A stretch of DNA of 64,000 nucleotides from Asterella californica (taxonomy: Eukaryota > Streptophyta > Marchantiopsida > Marchantiales > Aytoniaceae). Made by a program: the position numbers and the translations under genes. Below the pieces are notes generated by a model, which saw only the letters and a list, made by a program, of their open reading frames with translations, had not been told where the DNA came from and did no database searches. Each line of letters begins with the position of its first letter. Positions within the stretch are counted from its first letter, which is position 1. Below are positions 43,083-54,307 of the stretch, one piece after another. The stretch is taken from contig JAYKYS010000006.1 in NCBI GenBank assembly GCA_036924285.1, positions 23,906,001 to 23,970,000 on the forward strand, given 5' to 3'.

Positions 43083-44852
43083 ATGTCAAGAGAGAGAGAA
43101 AACGCACTGGCTATCGAGGTCATGGAAATGATCAACAACCCTGAGTTCAGCGATATCATCTTAGTTTGCGAAGATGGAGTTCAAGTTCACGCTTCTCGCA
43201 TGCTACTGGCTGCACGATCTTGCTATTTCAGGCAAAAGCTTTTGAGTGGAACGCCCAAATTCAAGGAAGTATACACGATGCATATGATTAAGTCTACCGT
43301 CATGATCATAATCATGAGATTTCTATACACTGGAGTTTCCATCGACGATCACATTTTCGAGAAAGAGTTTCTAGTGGGAGGAAGTTTCAGTTCAACTGAT
43401 AATAAGGATCGCGCGAAGATATCCAGCACGAACAAGCGTGAATATCTAAACCTCGATTGGGACTTACTCTTGAAACTTGCGGATGCTGCTCGCATCTTTG
43501 AGCTCGATCACCTCAAGCGCGGTATACTCACCAGACTGCGGGCCGATTTACCTGGAGGGCGCTGTCATACAGAAGACATGCAGAACCGGATTGCCTGTAC
43601 ACTTTCTGCAGTTTGCGAATACAACAAAGTGTGGACCGACGGAATTGAGGGAATGTTTACAGATAAGGCTTGTCTCTACATGGTGAAGAGACTCAGATCG
43701 CATGATCTAAGTCCTGCTACGCTTTTCCATCTGTCTAAGGAAGCCTTTCATTACTACCTGGCCGAAACCCTGAGTCCTGCGGAAGAGATAACCTGCGAAT
43801 GGTCACTGGATGAATATCTGAGGGTGAGACAGATCCTCACGTGGTGCGTAGTTCAAGCTGGCAGTGGGGTCGTTGCCACTGAAAGTCTCGATCGAACATG
43901 TTTACCAGGACCTGAGACTGCTTTCGCCTTCTTAGAGGCTTGTGAAGGGTCGAGGCAAGGTTGCCGAAAATTTGACTTTAGTCGCGGTCGTACGAGTCTA
44001 ATGAAGCGGCTTTCGCATAAGGTTCTCAAACCCTTACTCGACTTGGTCGATTTGGCTTGCGTACATCCCGAGCTACTGTTACGTGTCATTGAGCCTCTAC
44101 GCATTGTCGAGCCGCTGGAGCTGACGATGGTACTTGGCGTTCAAGCCATGAAAGGGTCGAAAGGGCTGAGAAAGAATGCGAAGCACCACGTCGCTAATGT
44201 CTGGCAACTGGTGAATACAATGGGTGAGTTATGGAGAAAACCGACCATGGAGAGAGTGACTCTCGCTGTGACTATGCGGCGCGACTTGAAACAGGTCAGG
44301 GTCAAAGCAATTGCGGGTGTTCATATGCAGTCTTCCGGAGACTGCGAGTGGGAAATCGTCGTAATACCACACGGTTCAGTAGTGCAAAAGGACATGGCAG
44401 GCTTTGAGGTCGGGTTTTACCGTCTCCAGCCTGGAGAAGCTTTCGATGGAAATCCGGATCTTAGTACCTCGTTGACAGATGATCCTAGGGGCTCTGCAAT
44501 GAAGATATGTGGAGATCTTCGAAGTGCAGAATTTGGTCATAAGCAGTCGAAAATTCTTTGGAAGCTTGAGCAGGGTACACAGTTCACGTGGAATTCACCT
44601 ATTCGAGTGAAACTGAACAGGACCGCTAGAACTTGCACCTTTTCATACGTCGGTAACGACATTACCCTTCGAATGAAAGGCGTGAAAGAGGGACTGCTGT
44701 TCCCTGCAATAGACTTCACTCTGACGGGACCAGGCCATCATTTATTGACACCGCATTACGATTACCTGACTGTAAACATTAAGACTCTGAGAGGTTTTAA
44801 TCTCGCGGCTGTGTATGTTGATCCAGAGATTCTTGCGAACGATGGCGTGTAA
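43083..44852 (+). CDS. BTB/POZ-domain protein with a C-terminal SPRY-like region
   Basis: A single uninterrupted frame of 589 codons, by far the best candidate for a host gene. Residues about 22-90 form a BTB/POZ domain (EFSDIILVCEDGVQVHASRM, ARSCYFRQKLL, IMRFLYTG), which mediates dimers and, in many plant proteins, binding to cullin-3. A Ser/Lys-rich insert (about 95-125) is followed by helices ending the BTB fold (LLKLADAARIFELDHLKRG) and a helical BACK-like middle (about 165-370). The last part (about 400-560) is beta-rich and has VKLNRTARTCTFSYVGNDI ... LLFPAIDF, like a B30.2/SPRY fold that would bind a partner. This suggests a substrate adaptor for ubiquitin ligation; that is inference. 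There is no signal peptide and no sign of introns. The start is the first in-frame ATG before the BTB fold. Confidence 0.85.
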   Translation: MSRERENALAIEVMEMINNPEFSDIILVCEDGVQVHASRMLLAARSCYFRQKLLSGTPKFKEVYTMHMIKSTVMIIIMRFLYTGVSIDDHIFEKEFLVGGSFSSTDNKDRAKISSTNKREYLNLDWDLLLKLADAARIFELDHLKRGILTRLRADLPGGRCHTEDMQNRIACTLSAVCEYNKVWTDGIEGMFTDKACLYMVKRLRSHDLSPATLFHLSKEAFHYYLAETLSPAEEITCEWSLDEYLRVRQILTWCVVQAGSGVVATESLDRTCLPGPETAFAFLEACEGSRQGCRKFDFSRGRTSLMKRLSHKVLKPLLDLVDLACVHPELLLRVIEPLRIVEPLELTMVLGVQAMKGSKGLRKNAKHHVANVWQLVNTMGELWRKPTMERVTLAVTMRRDLKQVRVKAIAGVHMQSSGDCEWEIVVIPHGSVVQKDMAGFEVGFYRLQPGEAFDGNPDLSTSLTDDPRGSAMKICGDLRSAEFGHKQSKILWKLEQGTQFTWNSPIRVKLNRTARTCTFSYVGNDITLRMKGVKEGLLFPAIDFTLTGPGHHLLTPHYDYLTVNIKTLRGFNLAAVYVDPEILANDGV

Positions 44853-44987
44853 GCGAGTGCAAAATTGCAGGCGATCGACTTTACGCCACTGGCAATATTG
44901 CTCGGAATTCGAAGTTGACTCAAACTGACAATCTCCACTCTTAAAATTCCACACAACAGACTATGCGACTTGAACCTGCATCATTCG

Positions 44988-45180
44988 ATCATGCGATGTC
45001 TAGCAGTTGTCTCGGTGATATGAGGAGGAAGCGGTCCTGGATGGTAGATTTTCGCTTTGAACATTGTCATGTGCATTGGATCATGCGATGTCTAGCAGTT
45101 GGTTCAAGTCTCTATATTACGTTGTGCTACAGAGGAGGAATGGATGGTAGATATTTTCAGTTTGAAGATTATCTTGCGGT
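44988..45180. repeat. Tandem duplication of about 95 bp after the BTB gene
   Basis: GATCATGCGATGTCTAGCAG occurs at 44988 and 45081. Each is followed by GAGGAGGAA, ATGGATGGTAGAT (TGGATGGTAGAT in the first) and a TTTGAA string. The copies have diverged at several bases. Confidence 0.65.
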
Positions 45181-45309
45181 TTGGCCACAGAAGAACGAGA
45201 CATTCAAAGGCATAGGTCTGAAATATTCAAATGCACTGGTGCACAAAAAAATTCTGTAGTCATATTACTTTCAACCACGTCAGAGAGCATTTCAGCACGG
45301 GGATCGACA

Positions 45310-45435
45310 ACTCCCTCCGCTCGATATCGATGAGGGGCTGATCGAGAAATATTTCCGCGCGGGGCGGGTCAAGCAAGTAGTATGGCGCACGGACCTGGTC
45401 GAGCAATTGTACCACCACGATATGATCATGTGACG
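45310..45435 (-). repeat. Third cluster of the 30-35 bp GACCAG repeat
   Basis: On the minus strand: TGCTCGACCAGGTCCGTGCG, TACTTGCTTGACCCGCCCCG and TTCTCGATCAGCCCC, matching the sub-repeats of the inverted-repeat arms at 20613-20935 and 23395-23790. No second arm was found near this copy. Confidence 0.45.
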
Positions 45436-48249
45436 CTATGGAGTTGGAAACTGGTAGCTAGGGCAGAGATGAGATCACACATTTCCGGATCATGTATCAT
45501 GTCGAGGAAAGACCACCAAACCCCACGAAAGATTTTCTATTGAACGATCAGTCCAGCGCTTATTCAGGCCGTATTATAGCGTGAAACTGTACATCGTTCA
45601 TCAAAGACTCCATCCACTCATCCTATGCCGCGTGGACAAAACTTGCATAACTGACGAGAACGATCGACGTTCATTTACAGGAGCAACAAAGACATTGATG
45701 TTAGAAGAGGTGACTGCCTCAAACCCCTGAGCACCGTATACAAGAACTACGGTGACCTTCAAGAAGGCAGCATGTAAGTTGGGTAGAGGTGCAGCATTTG
45801 AACCAGAACCACTACATTACACTGAACTAACATGGCCTCTAAGAATCACTATGACTGCCAGTGGGTCACATGATAGGATTTTATCTTTTTGGCGCGCGCG
45901 AAGCAGAAGAACTTTATTACCGAGCCACAAAGCAAGAACGGACAAGAGTCCTCCACGAGCACAGATCATCGGCCGACGGGAGAGACTCACCACGCAAGGA
46001 GAACAACCACCGCAAAACCAACCGATAGAGAACTTAGGACAATTAACAAGAATGAGCGTAGTTCACTTACGAAGATCCAGAATGGAGTGCATACACCGCA
46101 ACGAGAGGGAGCACATCAAAGCAAACTCACAAACAAAGCGCTGAGACTGAACTTTATGGTAGGTCATGACATAGTGAACAAAGAAGACAATCTAGCAGTC
46201 CAAAACAGGGAGACTAGCCTCCGTAACACTCCACACTGGCTTTACGTGTGATTAGAAGCGAGATGGACGGGAAAACTAAGAGGTCTTCCGGTATCATGAT
46301 CCGGAGCCCTGGAGTCCCCGTTTGGTGACAAACTTTTGCTTCAGCTTCTTCTTTCCGCAGTGTTTGAATCCAAGAGCTGATTTCCTAGTGACCACGCATG
46401 TAAATCTTCAGACGATGCCAAATCAGAACCACTGTTCTTTTTACATTGCTGGACTTTTTTAAAAGGAAAGTGGATTATGGGAGTGTGTGACGTGGGTGAA
46501 TATCCGTTCGCTACCTGACAGCCATATGTACAATATCGTGATTCCTTACATGTACAGGTGTTCTCAGAGTTCTATGTGTGTAACAGCTTTTGGTTTCATC
46601 CGAGCTCCTAGAATCGCTTGTGCCGCTGATGGTATACATTGACCCATTACAGGAAATCGAGTTGAAATAATCTTCTGGACCAGCTCCAAACTTTTTGCGA
46701 GTCTCGCCTAGCCCAGAAGAGATGTACGGTATCTTCATCATTCTGTAACTGATTTACTAAACTGCCTAGTCTTTACAACATATATGAGGGGTGTTAAAGT
46801 TAAGAGGAAATATTTTTCAACGGCGGAGAGGTATAAAACTTTCACAGGTAAACTTATATATAAAGTTTACCTGCGACTCATTCTAGATCACGTATGGGAC
46901 TGGATATCACGATTTTATCACTGATTTTTTTTCAGTTTATACACTCTCAATAATTACTCAGAGCAGTAGAGAATCCATTGTAAAAAAAAAACGAGTTAAT
47001 AGCTGTTAAAGAAGAGCCCGCGGCGTTTTCCTGCGAATACCTCCGGAGGTGTCACATGAAACACTAGCCGAAGTCTGGACGAAATCGTAACTCACGTCGC
47101 GGGTCTCTAATCTTTCAGAAGGTTCCTAACTTTGACACCTCCTTTTACATTCGTCTTAACAATATTTTTCTTTAATGGTTGCATGACAATGGAAAACCCA
47201 CTAAGCAACTATCTGAAATTTTGAAAACCTATCAAAGACTAGCTTTCGTGATTAATATACCTACACTTTCATGACATGATAACCAAGTATATATATGCAC
47301 TTCATTGCTGTGCACTCGCTTAAGCACAAAATGTACTGAGCCTTGACTCCTAGGTGCTTCCTTCTGGTATGGAAGATTATAAATGACCAATGCTATATTA
47401 TAACTATATGTTACTAAACAACATTGGACTAAGTCTTTTAATAACCTTCTTAACCGAACTGCAAATTAGCGTCATCGAAACTGGTACTTTGCTTCTGACG
47501 AACAAAATGACACCGGCCGCTGCTCTGTGCTTGAACACCTGACCATACCACCTCCAACTGCAGCTGTGTTCACTTTTTGGGCTTTAGCGTTGCCTTGATC
47601 GATTGCGCTCACCGAAGGATGGGATATCGATGCTTTACCTATAGACATAGTCTTCATGATCAGCTTGAGATCCTGTATGAATCACGGGAAGAGACAATCT
47701 GTTTAACTTTTGGCTATAGTCTACAGCGTGGGACTCCTAGGACGATGAAAACGCCTCGACTCTCCTTTGCAGAACCTCCACTGTCGTGTCTCGGACCAGC
47801 TATAACATGAAATAAAGTTAATATTCCCAAACTTAGTATAGTTCTGAAGCAGCATTTGAATAGATCTCGTCAAGGAGATCAAATTTGATGTTTAAATTAT
47901 GGTAAACGGAGCAAAGATGAAAACATTACGACTATTTTAACTTTTACAAGTTTTGGACTCACGAAGAATTGCTGATGAACGTGACAAATAGCAACCAGTT
48001 GTTATTTACTGGATGTCACAGGTGGAGCGACCCGGGGTAAAGCGACCGGACGCCTCAGGGTGGAGCGGTCAGAGATGGAGCGACCAGTACGAAGCGATCT
48101 TTGTATAAAAAAAATTTACAAGTTGTTATTTATGACGGAAAATAGCAAGTTATTGTTATTTAAGAACTATAAGTTCAATGTAAATGACCAAGAAAGAATC
48201 TTCTGGGGAGAACTCTGGACACTCCATTTACTTTTGTACTATGAAAAAA
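45436..48249. other. No gene recognised
   Basis: Frames up to 130 codons (45752-46144) exist but lack any recognisable motif. A short palindrome, CAGGTAAACTT / AAGTTTACCTG, is at 46845-46873. At 48020-48090 GGAGCGACC-like strings recur four times at about 15-25 bp spacing. Otherwise AT-rich and featureless. Confidence 0.4.
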
Positions 48250-48855
48250 ATTACGTCAGAGGGTGCTTAAAGGGCTAGCTTGTACTTGCGATATATCGAT
48301 GGACAGTTAGAGCAATTGAGAGATCCAATGCATACGTGTAAGGTGTCATTGGATCATGGGGGAGGATTTGAGTGCTTCAGTTATCTGCGAAGGGGCGTTG
48401 GACCGTTCGGACCGTCTCAGAGTCCAAAGTTGCTGTCCTCTAATCCACTGGGATTAGAACATCAAGTTCTTCAGGAAACTGAAAACCTTATGGAGTTTCA
48501 TTTGACGATGTAAGAGATGTGGGGGAGATTGAATCGCAAGGAGAAAGTTTTCATCAGTTTCTGTCCATCTATGACCTGAGGGCGCTTTGTTCTTCGCGAT
48601 AGGTGGACCAAACTCTTCATCTTGATGTTTATTCGTTATCAAAGAGTCTTCATCTATGCATAAGAGGAGATTGGATGTGGATATGATTGTTGTGTTGGAA
48701 AGAACGAGGAAGATTGAGCCTTAGGGGATCAATTTACACTCAATTTTTTGTTGCATGCGACTAATTTCTGATCATACTTCACGAGGGGAACTCGAAACTG
48801 GTTGTTTGAGATTTCATTGTGTTCACGATAGTAAGATCTACTTACGAATATGAGG
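48250..48855 (+). repeat. Old fragment of an A1-type LTR
   Basis: It aligns with the A1 LTR read on its own strand (reverse of about 5960-6620): GTTGGACCGTTCGGACCG, GAGTCCAAAGTTGCTGTCC, GTTCTTCAGGAAACTGA, TGTTCTTCGCGATAGGTG, CAATTTTTTGTTGCATGCGA. Identity is perhaps three quarters by eye, far lower than between the A1 LTRs, and both ends are lost. Confidence 0.75.
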
Positions 48856-50406
48856 AGCAAATTTAAATATAGTATTACAAACACGTATGAACAAATGAAC
48901 TTAATAAAAAAATTTATTTGAAAAAAACTTATAAGTTATTTTAAATAAGAATTATATTAGTTTACATTACGTTTTAAACCAATAAATAGAGAGTTCTACA
49001 TTCTTTAAAAGTTAAGATATAAAATAATAAGTCATTTATAATATTAAAGATATCACTTGTCATTTTACTTACATTAAGGAGAGAGTGATAGAGATTTGAA
49101 CCATGTCCTTGGGAAAAAACGAATTAGTCCAGTGGTCAGTTGGAGGTTGAGGAGACTGTTAGTGCCCTCTACATTTGTTAGACGACTACGATCTTCGATC
49201 AGTTTGTCAAGAAATTCTCTAGAATAAAGTCTCATCAGACCAGAGGTTCTAACTAGATTCCAAGTTATTATTACAGAGCATTGTCACTGAATAAGCCCGA
49301 ACTCATATATACGACAAAAAACATAGCAATCTAGTTAATCTTAGCACGGACATCAGGACAACTCTTCAGTTACATGTACAATCGATCTCGGTAAACTTGC
49401 AGCAATCCACGACTTTACTATATCACCGTGTAATAACACATTTCATCATAAGGAACACAAATCATTCCTTAAATTACCCTACCCTACGAGTCTTAGCCGC
49501 TTGAAACCCCTTGCCCATCAACCTAGATTACCACCTAACCTTAACTAATCATGGTCGGCACTCCTTAGTCGGATCAATAACTCCGAGGAAACTTTCACCC
49601 CACCCTAGGTTCTCGGCGAGTTCTCGATCTTCTCTTCTTCCATGCTCCGTACTTCAAAATGGTCCTTCCAATCACCACTTCTGCACGAGGAGTAACAACA
49701 AACCTCGGTTGAATCTTTGAAATATATAAACGGAATCTAAGACTGAGACATATATGCGCATGTTGGAATGTAGACATACAACAAATGTATCTTATCCGGG
49801 TAACTATCAAGATTTTGACAAAATTTTTGTGGTGAAATTTTGTTGACGATATCTGTAATTTTGAAGCTCTCTTTCTAATTAAAATAACTTTTATTATTAG
49901 ATGGATCTGGATGAACAGAGGTTTGACCATCAAAATCTAGACGGTTTTCATCAGCGGAAGATAATTTAAGAAATTTTTGCCGACAAACAAAAATGTCAAT
50001 GAATCCTCTGTTGTTGTCGCAATCCATCCGCCAACCTTCGGCGAATAATCGGCTGTCTGATGAAACTGTCTAGGTCATTTTTGTTGATGAAAGGATCTCT
50101 TCTTCAGCCGGCGATCCACCATTCACCAGAGTTCCGGCCATCCTCAGCAAGATCATTCGGTGATACGCCGGTCTCCTTTTGTCAACGAAGATTCGTCCTT
50201 TGGTGAAAAGCTAGAGATCCGCCGATGGAGGAAAAGTGACCCTAAAAGTTTCTCCTCCTCCTCTCTTTTATCTCCCTTGCTCCCTTCTCCTCTCTATGCT
50301 TCTATCTTTTTCTTCCCTCTTCTCTTCTATGAGTTTTCTCCTTTCTCTTCTCGCTTGCTCTACTTATTAGAATATTTATAAATTTTTGACGCTTTTCTCC
50401 TTTATT
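48856..50406. other. No gene; AT-rich tract and tRNA-like scrap
   Basis: 48860-49080 is nearly pure AT. At 49085-49150 the minus strand has a string with a B-box look (CATGGTTCAAATCTC) after CACTGGACTAA, perhaps a tRNA or SINE remnant. 50200-50370 is pyrimidine-rich. No gene is recognised. Confidence 0.4.
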
Positions 50407-50740
50407 AGATAGTTTTCATTATATTGTTAGTTACGTGAGCGACACTCACAACCCTCATCTGGGTTAGGATGATTTGACCATAAGGCTAGTGATATATTGA
50501 GAGACTATAACGGTTATTTATTATATAGTTCTCATTATATTGTTAGCTACGTGGGCTACCTCACAATCCTCATTTGGGTTAGACCAATCTGACCCTTGGG
50601 CTAGTGTTATATTGAGAGACAATGACGAGTGTGTGGACAGTTATTGACAAAGAGTTACGTTCATTATATTGTTAGCTACGTGGGATGCACATACGATTCT
50701 CATTTGGGTTAGGGTGATCTTACCACTGGGCAAGTGGTCT
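50407..50740. repeat. Three tandem units of about 116-129 bp
   Basis: CATTATATTGTTAG occurs at 50417, 50533 and 50662. Each unit continues with (C/T)TACGTG, CTCAT(C/T)TGGGTTAG, a GGGC(T/A)AGTG-like string, and in the first two ATATTGAGAGAC. Base changes are spread over all units. Confidence 0.8.
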
Positions 50741-51423
50741 ACTAAGCTGCATTCAATGGTGTTAGTGAGAGTTTGCGGTTGTGGATGTGGTCGCGGTTTT
50801 GGTTGCGGTTGTGATCGGACTCTTGGAGGTGGTTTAAGAGATACAGTTAATGTGATAAGATGTTGCGGTGACAATGACATCTCCTCGTGAAGGAAAACAA
50901 GAACAGGTTCTAGAGACAACATCAGCATTGATGAAAGAAGAGGAATTATCTAATGTACAGAACAAACGTCTAGCAGAACAATCATCAAGTCAAGGATCAA
51001 AGCAGAAGTCTCAAGGAGAAGGGAGCAATAAGCAAGCAGGTCGAGCTTCACAAACATAGTACTTTTCTCGTACTAGAGAAAATAGAATATTTTGCCATGC
51101 ATGGATGGTATGGTTCATTCAGTTGGTCGACAAACCAACTTGTCGAATAGATTTCTACACATCAGGATCTTTGGATGGATTAATCAAATTTAAGAGTGTC
51201 TTAATTCCCAAAGCATTGGAAGCATATATTGTTGCTTCTGTCAGATCGGAGGTTCTATCATTGGAGCATTTTCGGATGAAATAGAGGGTCGATTGGATAG
51301 ATAGTTGGATGAATTTTCTTACAATTGGACCAAGGAGTACAATCGTTGATTGACAAGCATGATGTATACTATGTGGTGTTTCATATGATGAAACGGATCT
51401 CCGGAAGATACTCGACTGGTATT
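50741..51423. other. No gene recognised
   Basis: 50765-50820 has a short GGTTGCGG/GGTTGTGG mini-repeat. Frames of 60-90 codons have no motif. Confidence 0.4.
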
Positions 51424-51690
51424 TGTTCAAGAAGCTGTGACCTAGCTTATCAAGCTAGGTAGGAGCTAAGCTAGGGCTGTACTTGACAAGTTGGCCCTTA
51501 GCTTGAGTTGAAATATCACCTTGAAGGGAGCGAAAAGTAGCAATGCTCGCTGAGAGGAGCGACCACGGTTGGAGAAAGAAGCGTTCTAGGTAATAGTTAG
51601 TACAAGTCTTAAGTTATGAAAAGTGTGAAAGACTAAAATCTGTCGATTTTGGCACGTGACTGGGATCCATGATCTGGCAGTGTGAGTGTA
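51424..51690 (-). repeat. Dispersed repeat D, copy 2 (inverted)
   Basis: Reverse complement of 25865-26120 with clear similarity over its full length (see that entry). It begins with an internal palindrome CCTAGCTTATCAAGCTAGG at 51442-51460. Confidence 0.6.
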
Positions 51691-52977
51691 GTGTCCTTGG
51701 ATCTCCTTTACACCATTGCAACATAAAAGATTTCATTCTCCAAGAAGATTTACACTAGTTACACTGTTCTAAGTTCTAAGATCTGTTCAAACTCACAAAC
51801 AAACTAGTTTTGTCCAGAAGTTCCTTCTAACTCACAAAACCACACAGCTTCCAGACCCTTCAAAGATGCTCTAGATCATAACACACAACTATTACTTAAA
51901 ATACAACACAAATATACTGAGAAGACAGGAAAGACGATTACTGCTCCCTGGCCAAGACTTCTAGTCTTCTCGCGTCGGCTTCCAGAAGTAAGTCTCGTCT
52001 TCTGGTGGTTCAACTGAGCTTTTGACATCCTTAGAGTACTGCCTTTGCTCGATAGATGCCAATTACTACTCCATACCACAAATTATCTTTACGGACACTC
52101 AACTGATTAGATCAATCACAAGGTGTATGTCCCCTGTAGCCTTCCCAAGCTTCTGCCTATTGAATGATCTTCTGGCAGCACTACAACGACACTCATCCAC
52201 TGACTCACACAAAGCTTATGTAACCAGATAGAAGAATGAAGATGAGAAGAGCAGAGAAGAGAAGGAAGAAGAGAAAATTAACAAAAGAGGAAATGAAAAG
52301 AAAAAGAAAAATCAATCTTCCGACAGGCTTCTAGTCTGGATAACAAGCCATCCTTGCATATAGTAAATTGGAGGAGAAGATCAAATACCTACTTACAGTC
52401 TCACTGTCTTCTTCTTGAGCATGACGTCTTCCGATGTGATAAGAAGCAATCCGTCAGCTTCTTTGTACTTTAGGTCTTTCCTCTCGAGACAATCTTGGAG
52501 TTAATTACCATCCACTGTCCCTTGGGCCAAATAAGCTTTTACAGGAGTTCAGACTTGTAAAAGCTTATTTGGCCGACACTCTCATCGTCTAACTCCTCGA
52601 CTTCTTGCTTGGTACTCAGTCAACTTCTACAGATACGGCTTCTAGCTTCTTATGCCTTTGCTTTGACTGCTCTGTCTCAAGGGGCCAATCTCTCGTGGAC
52701 AGTTCGTATGTGGATCCGAAGTGCTCCACTGGATGAGACAAACTTGGACACTACACAACTTCTAATAATCACAGCCACTCAACAAGAAAACTTCTCATGC
52801 ACAATTGGTTATAAATTCGATGAAACCCAATTCTCAGAAGACATAGACAAATTGATAAATTGACTTAACTAATTCTTTTAGTTAGTAGGCTATCGCTCTT
52901 GTAGTTTTGTAAACGCGTTGGTCCATCGTCAATCCAATCCCTGAGAAGAAGTTACATGACTTCTGGTAGCTAGAAGA
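51691..52977. other. No gene recognised; one strong hairpin at 52525-52574
   Basis: Frames of 60-84 codons only. TCTTCC and GAAG strings recall the B family around 51940-52020 and 52330-52480, but no domain is recognisable. Confidence 0.4.
52525..52574. repeat. Perfect hairpin, 19-bp stem
   Basis: GGCCAAATAAGCTTTTACA (52525-52543) pairs exactly with 52556-52574 around a 12-nt loop. No associated element was seen. Confidence 0.85.
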
Positions 52978-53076
52978 GAATTATTCACTATGTGAATAAT
53001 TCACCTCTCAGTTAGAAGTTAGTCTCTCTGAGTGAAGCTAAGACCTCAGAGAAGTCGATTCTGGAGGAAGTGTGCA
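52978..53076 (+). repeat. Head fragment of the long-head LTR type
   Basis: GTTAGTCTCTCTGAGTGAAG and CTCAGAGAAGTCGATTC match the heads of 21395-22893 and 37494-39002; similarity ends abruptly at GGAGG (53076). It begins with a perfect 11-bp palindrome (GAATTATTCAC, TAT, GTGAATAATTC; 52978-53002). The TG end is missing. Confidence 0.7.
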
Positions 53077-53419
53077 TTTGAAAATCTGAAAACACCACGG
53101 CGTAGGTCTCGTCGCGCTGATCACCGTGGTATGTTCAAAAGTTGCAAACGGAGTTGCAGGCGAAAAGTTACTTGGAGTTCTTCTACAAGATTTCTGATAC
53201 CGGGAAATTTACCATAAATCAGAGTGAGTTCGAAAAATACTTTTTAGATTTTTCTCATGTAGATTGTAGTATGTAGTATTTGTTTAAAATTCGAAATGTA
53301 CAAAAAGAGCATGTCTAGACAAAGTTATGGAACTTCGTGTTAGCAAAGGAAAGACGAAATACCGTAGCTTTCTAGCATATTAGCTTAGAAACTGGCCTTC
53401 AAAACCAGTTGTGAGATCA

Positions 53420-53670
53420 GCTTCCGTGGTGTAGCTGAGAAACTTGTAGGGAGGAGGTCTCCGGATCAAATCCCTTCAGACTCACAACCGACTTGGAGTA
53501 GGCTGGCCCCTTCGGGGGAATATGAGGGGCACCAAGTTGCCTAGGGGCGGGACACTAGATGTCCCTTAAACGTACCGTGAATGCGGGACGCCTCCGTCTA
53601 CCCCTGCAGGGACACTAGATGTCCCTTAAACATACCGTGAATGCGGGACGCCTCCGTCTACCCCTGCACT
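53420..53670 (+). repeat. SINE-like unit (copy S1) with a 60-bp tandem duplication
   Basis: A-box-like GTGTAGCTGAG and B-box-like GGTCTCCGGATCAAATCCC head the unit; CCTAGGGGCGGGACAC follows. From 53551 a 60-bp unit (GGGACACTAGATGTCCCTTA ... GTCTACCCCTGCA) is present twice with one change. See 25440-25690 for the related copy. Confidence 0.5.
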
Positions 53671-54307
53671 AGTGCAGTCACCTAATGTGGATGCTAGAGG
53701 GAGATTACCACCGGGTTTCGAAATGGACCTCTCACCTTCGGGTTGGCGGGGTAATTAGTACGAATTCGGTTGCGGCCCTCTAAGTCCTGGGGTAGCGAGA
53801 TGGCATCAAAGATACTCCAAGTCGGTACCGTGCGGAAGCTATCAAGTAGAGAGAAACAGTAGAGCTGAGGAGAGATTTTTGACACAGAGGTTACGTCTGA
53901 AGAGAACTTCTATCTGATCAGAGTTTTGATATCAAGGGATCGAGAGTAGAAAACAGAATCGAGTAGAGAGGAGACCAAGAACTTGTACGCATCTTTCTGA
54001 AAAGAAAACGGGAAGCTTCTAGGTGAACGCGCTGGTGCTTCACAGGAGCAGTTTTCTGATATTCTGAGTTACTGAACGTGAGCTTTGCAATCTGAATGAC
54101 CTGGAGTTGAAGATCTACTTGCACGCCGTGTGTTTTATCTTGACCAGATCGGGAACGTGGTGGTGTGATTTCTTGCGATCCGTATTCCGTGTGAGGTTTT
54201 CGTCCTCCTCTTCACAATCGTATCACAGCTAGAAAGTTCGCCCTTCCCAGGAAACTCTCGCCTCGACATACAATCTGGTGCTTCCACTGAGAGGCTTCTT
54301 GGGATGA
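53671..54307. other. Leader region before A5 gag
   Basis: This should hold the end of the A5 5' LTR and its primer site. TGGTGGTGTGATTTCTTGCG at 54157 begins like a primer site, but neither LTR end could be fixed because the 3' LTR is almost entirely lost. Confidence 0.35.

Noticed and set aside
42842..43144. 100-codon frame overlapping the BTB start
   Set aside because: Different phase, no motif; more likely leader sequence.
49085..49150. Possible tRNA on the minus strand
   Set aside because: B-box-like string only; stems do not pair well.
50407..50740. CRISPR array
   Set aside because: Units are long, diverged and lack a repeat/spacer alternation; the genome is eukaryotic.
52900..54307. 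Calling a complete A5 5' LTR here
   Set aside because: No second copy exists to define it and the stretch contains unrelated LTR-head and SINE-like parts.
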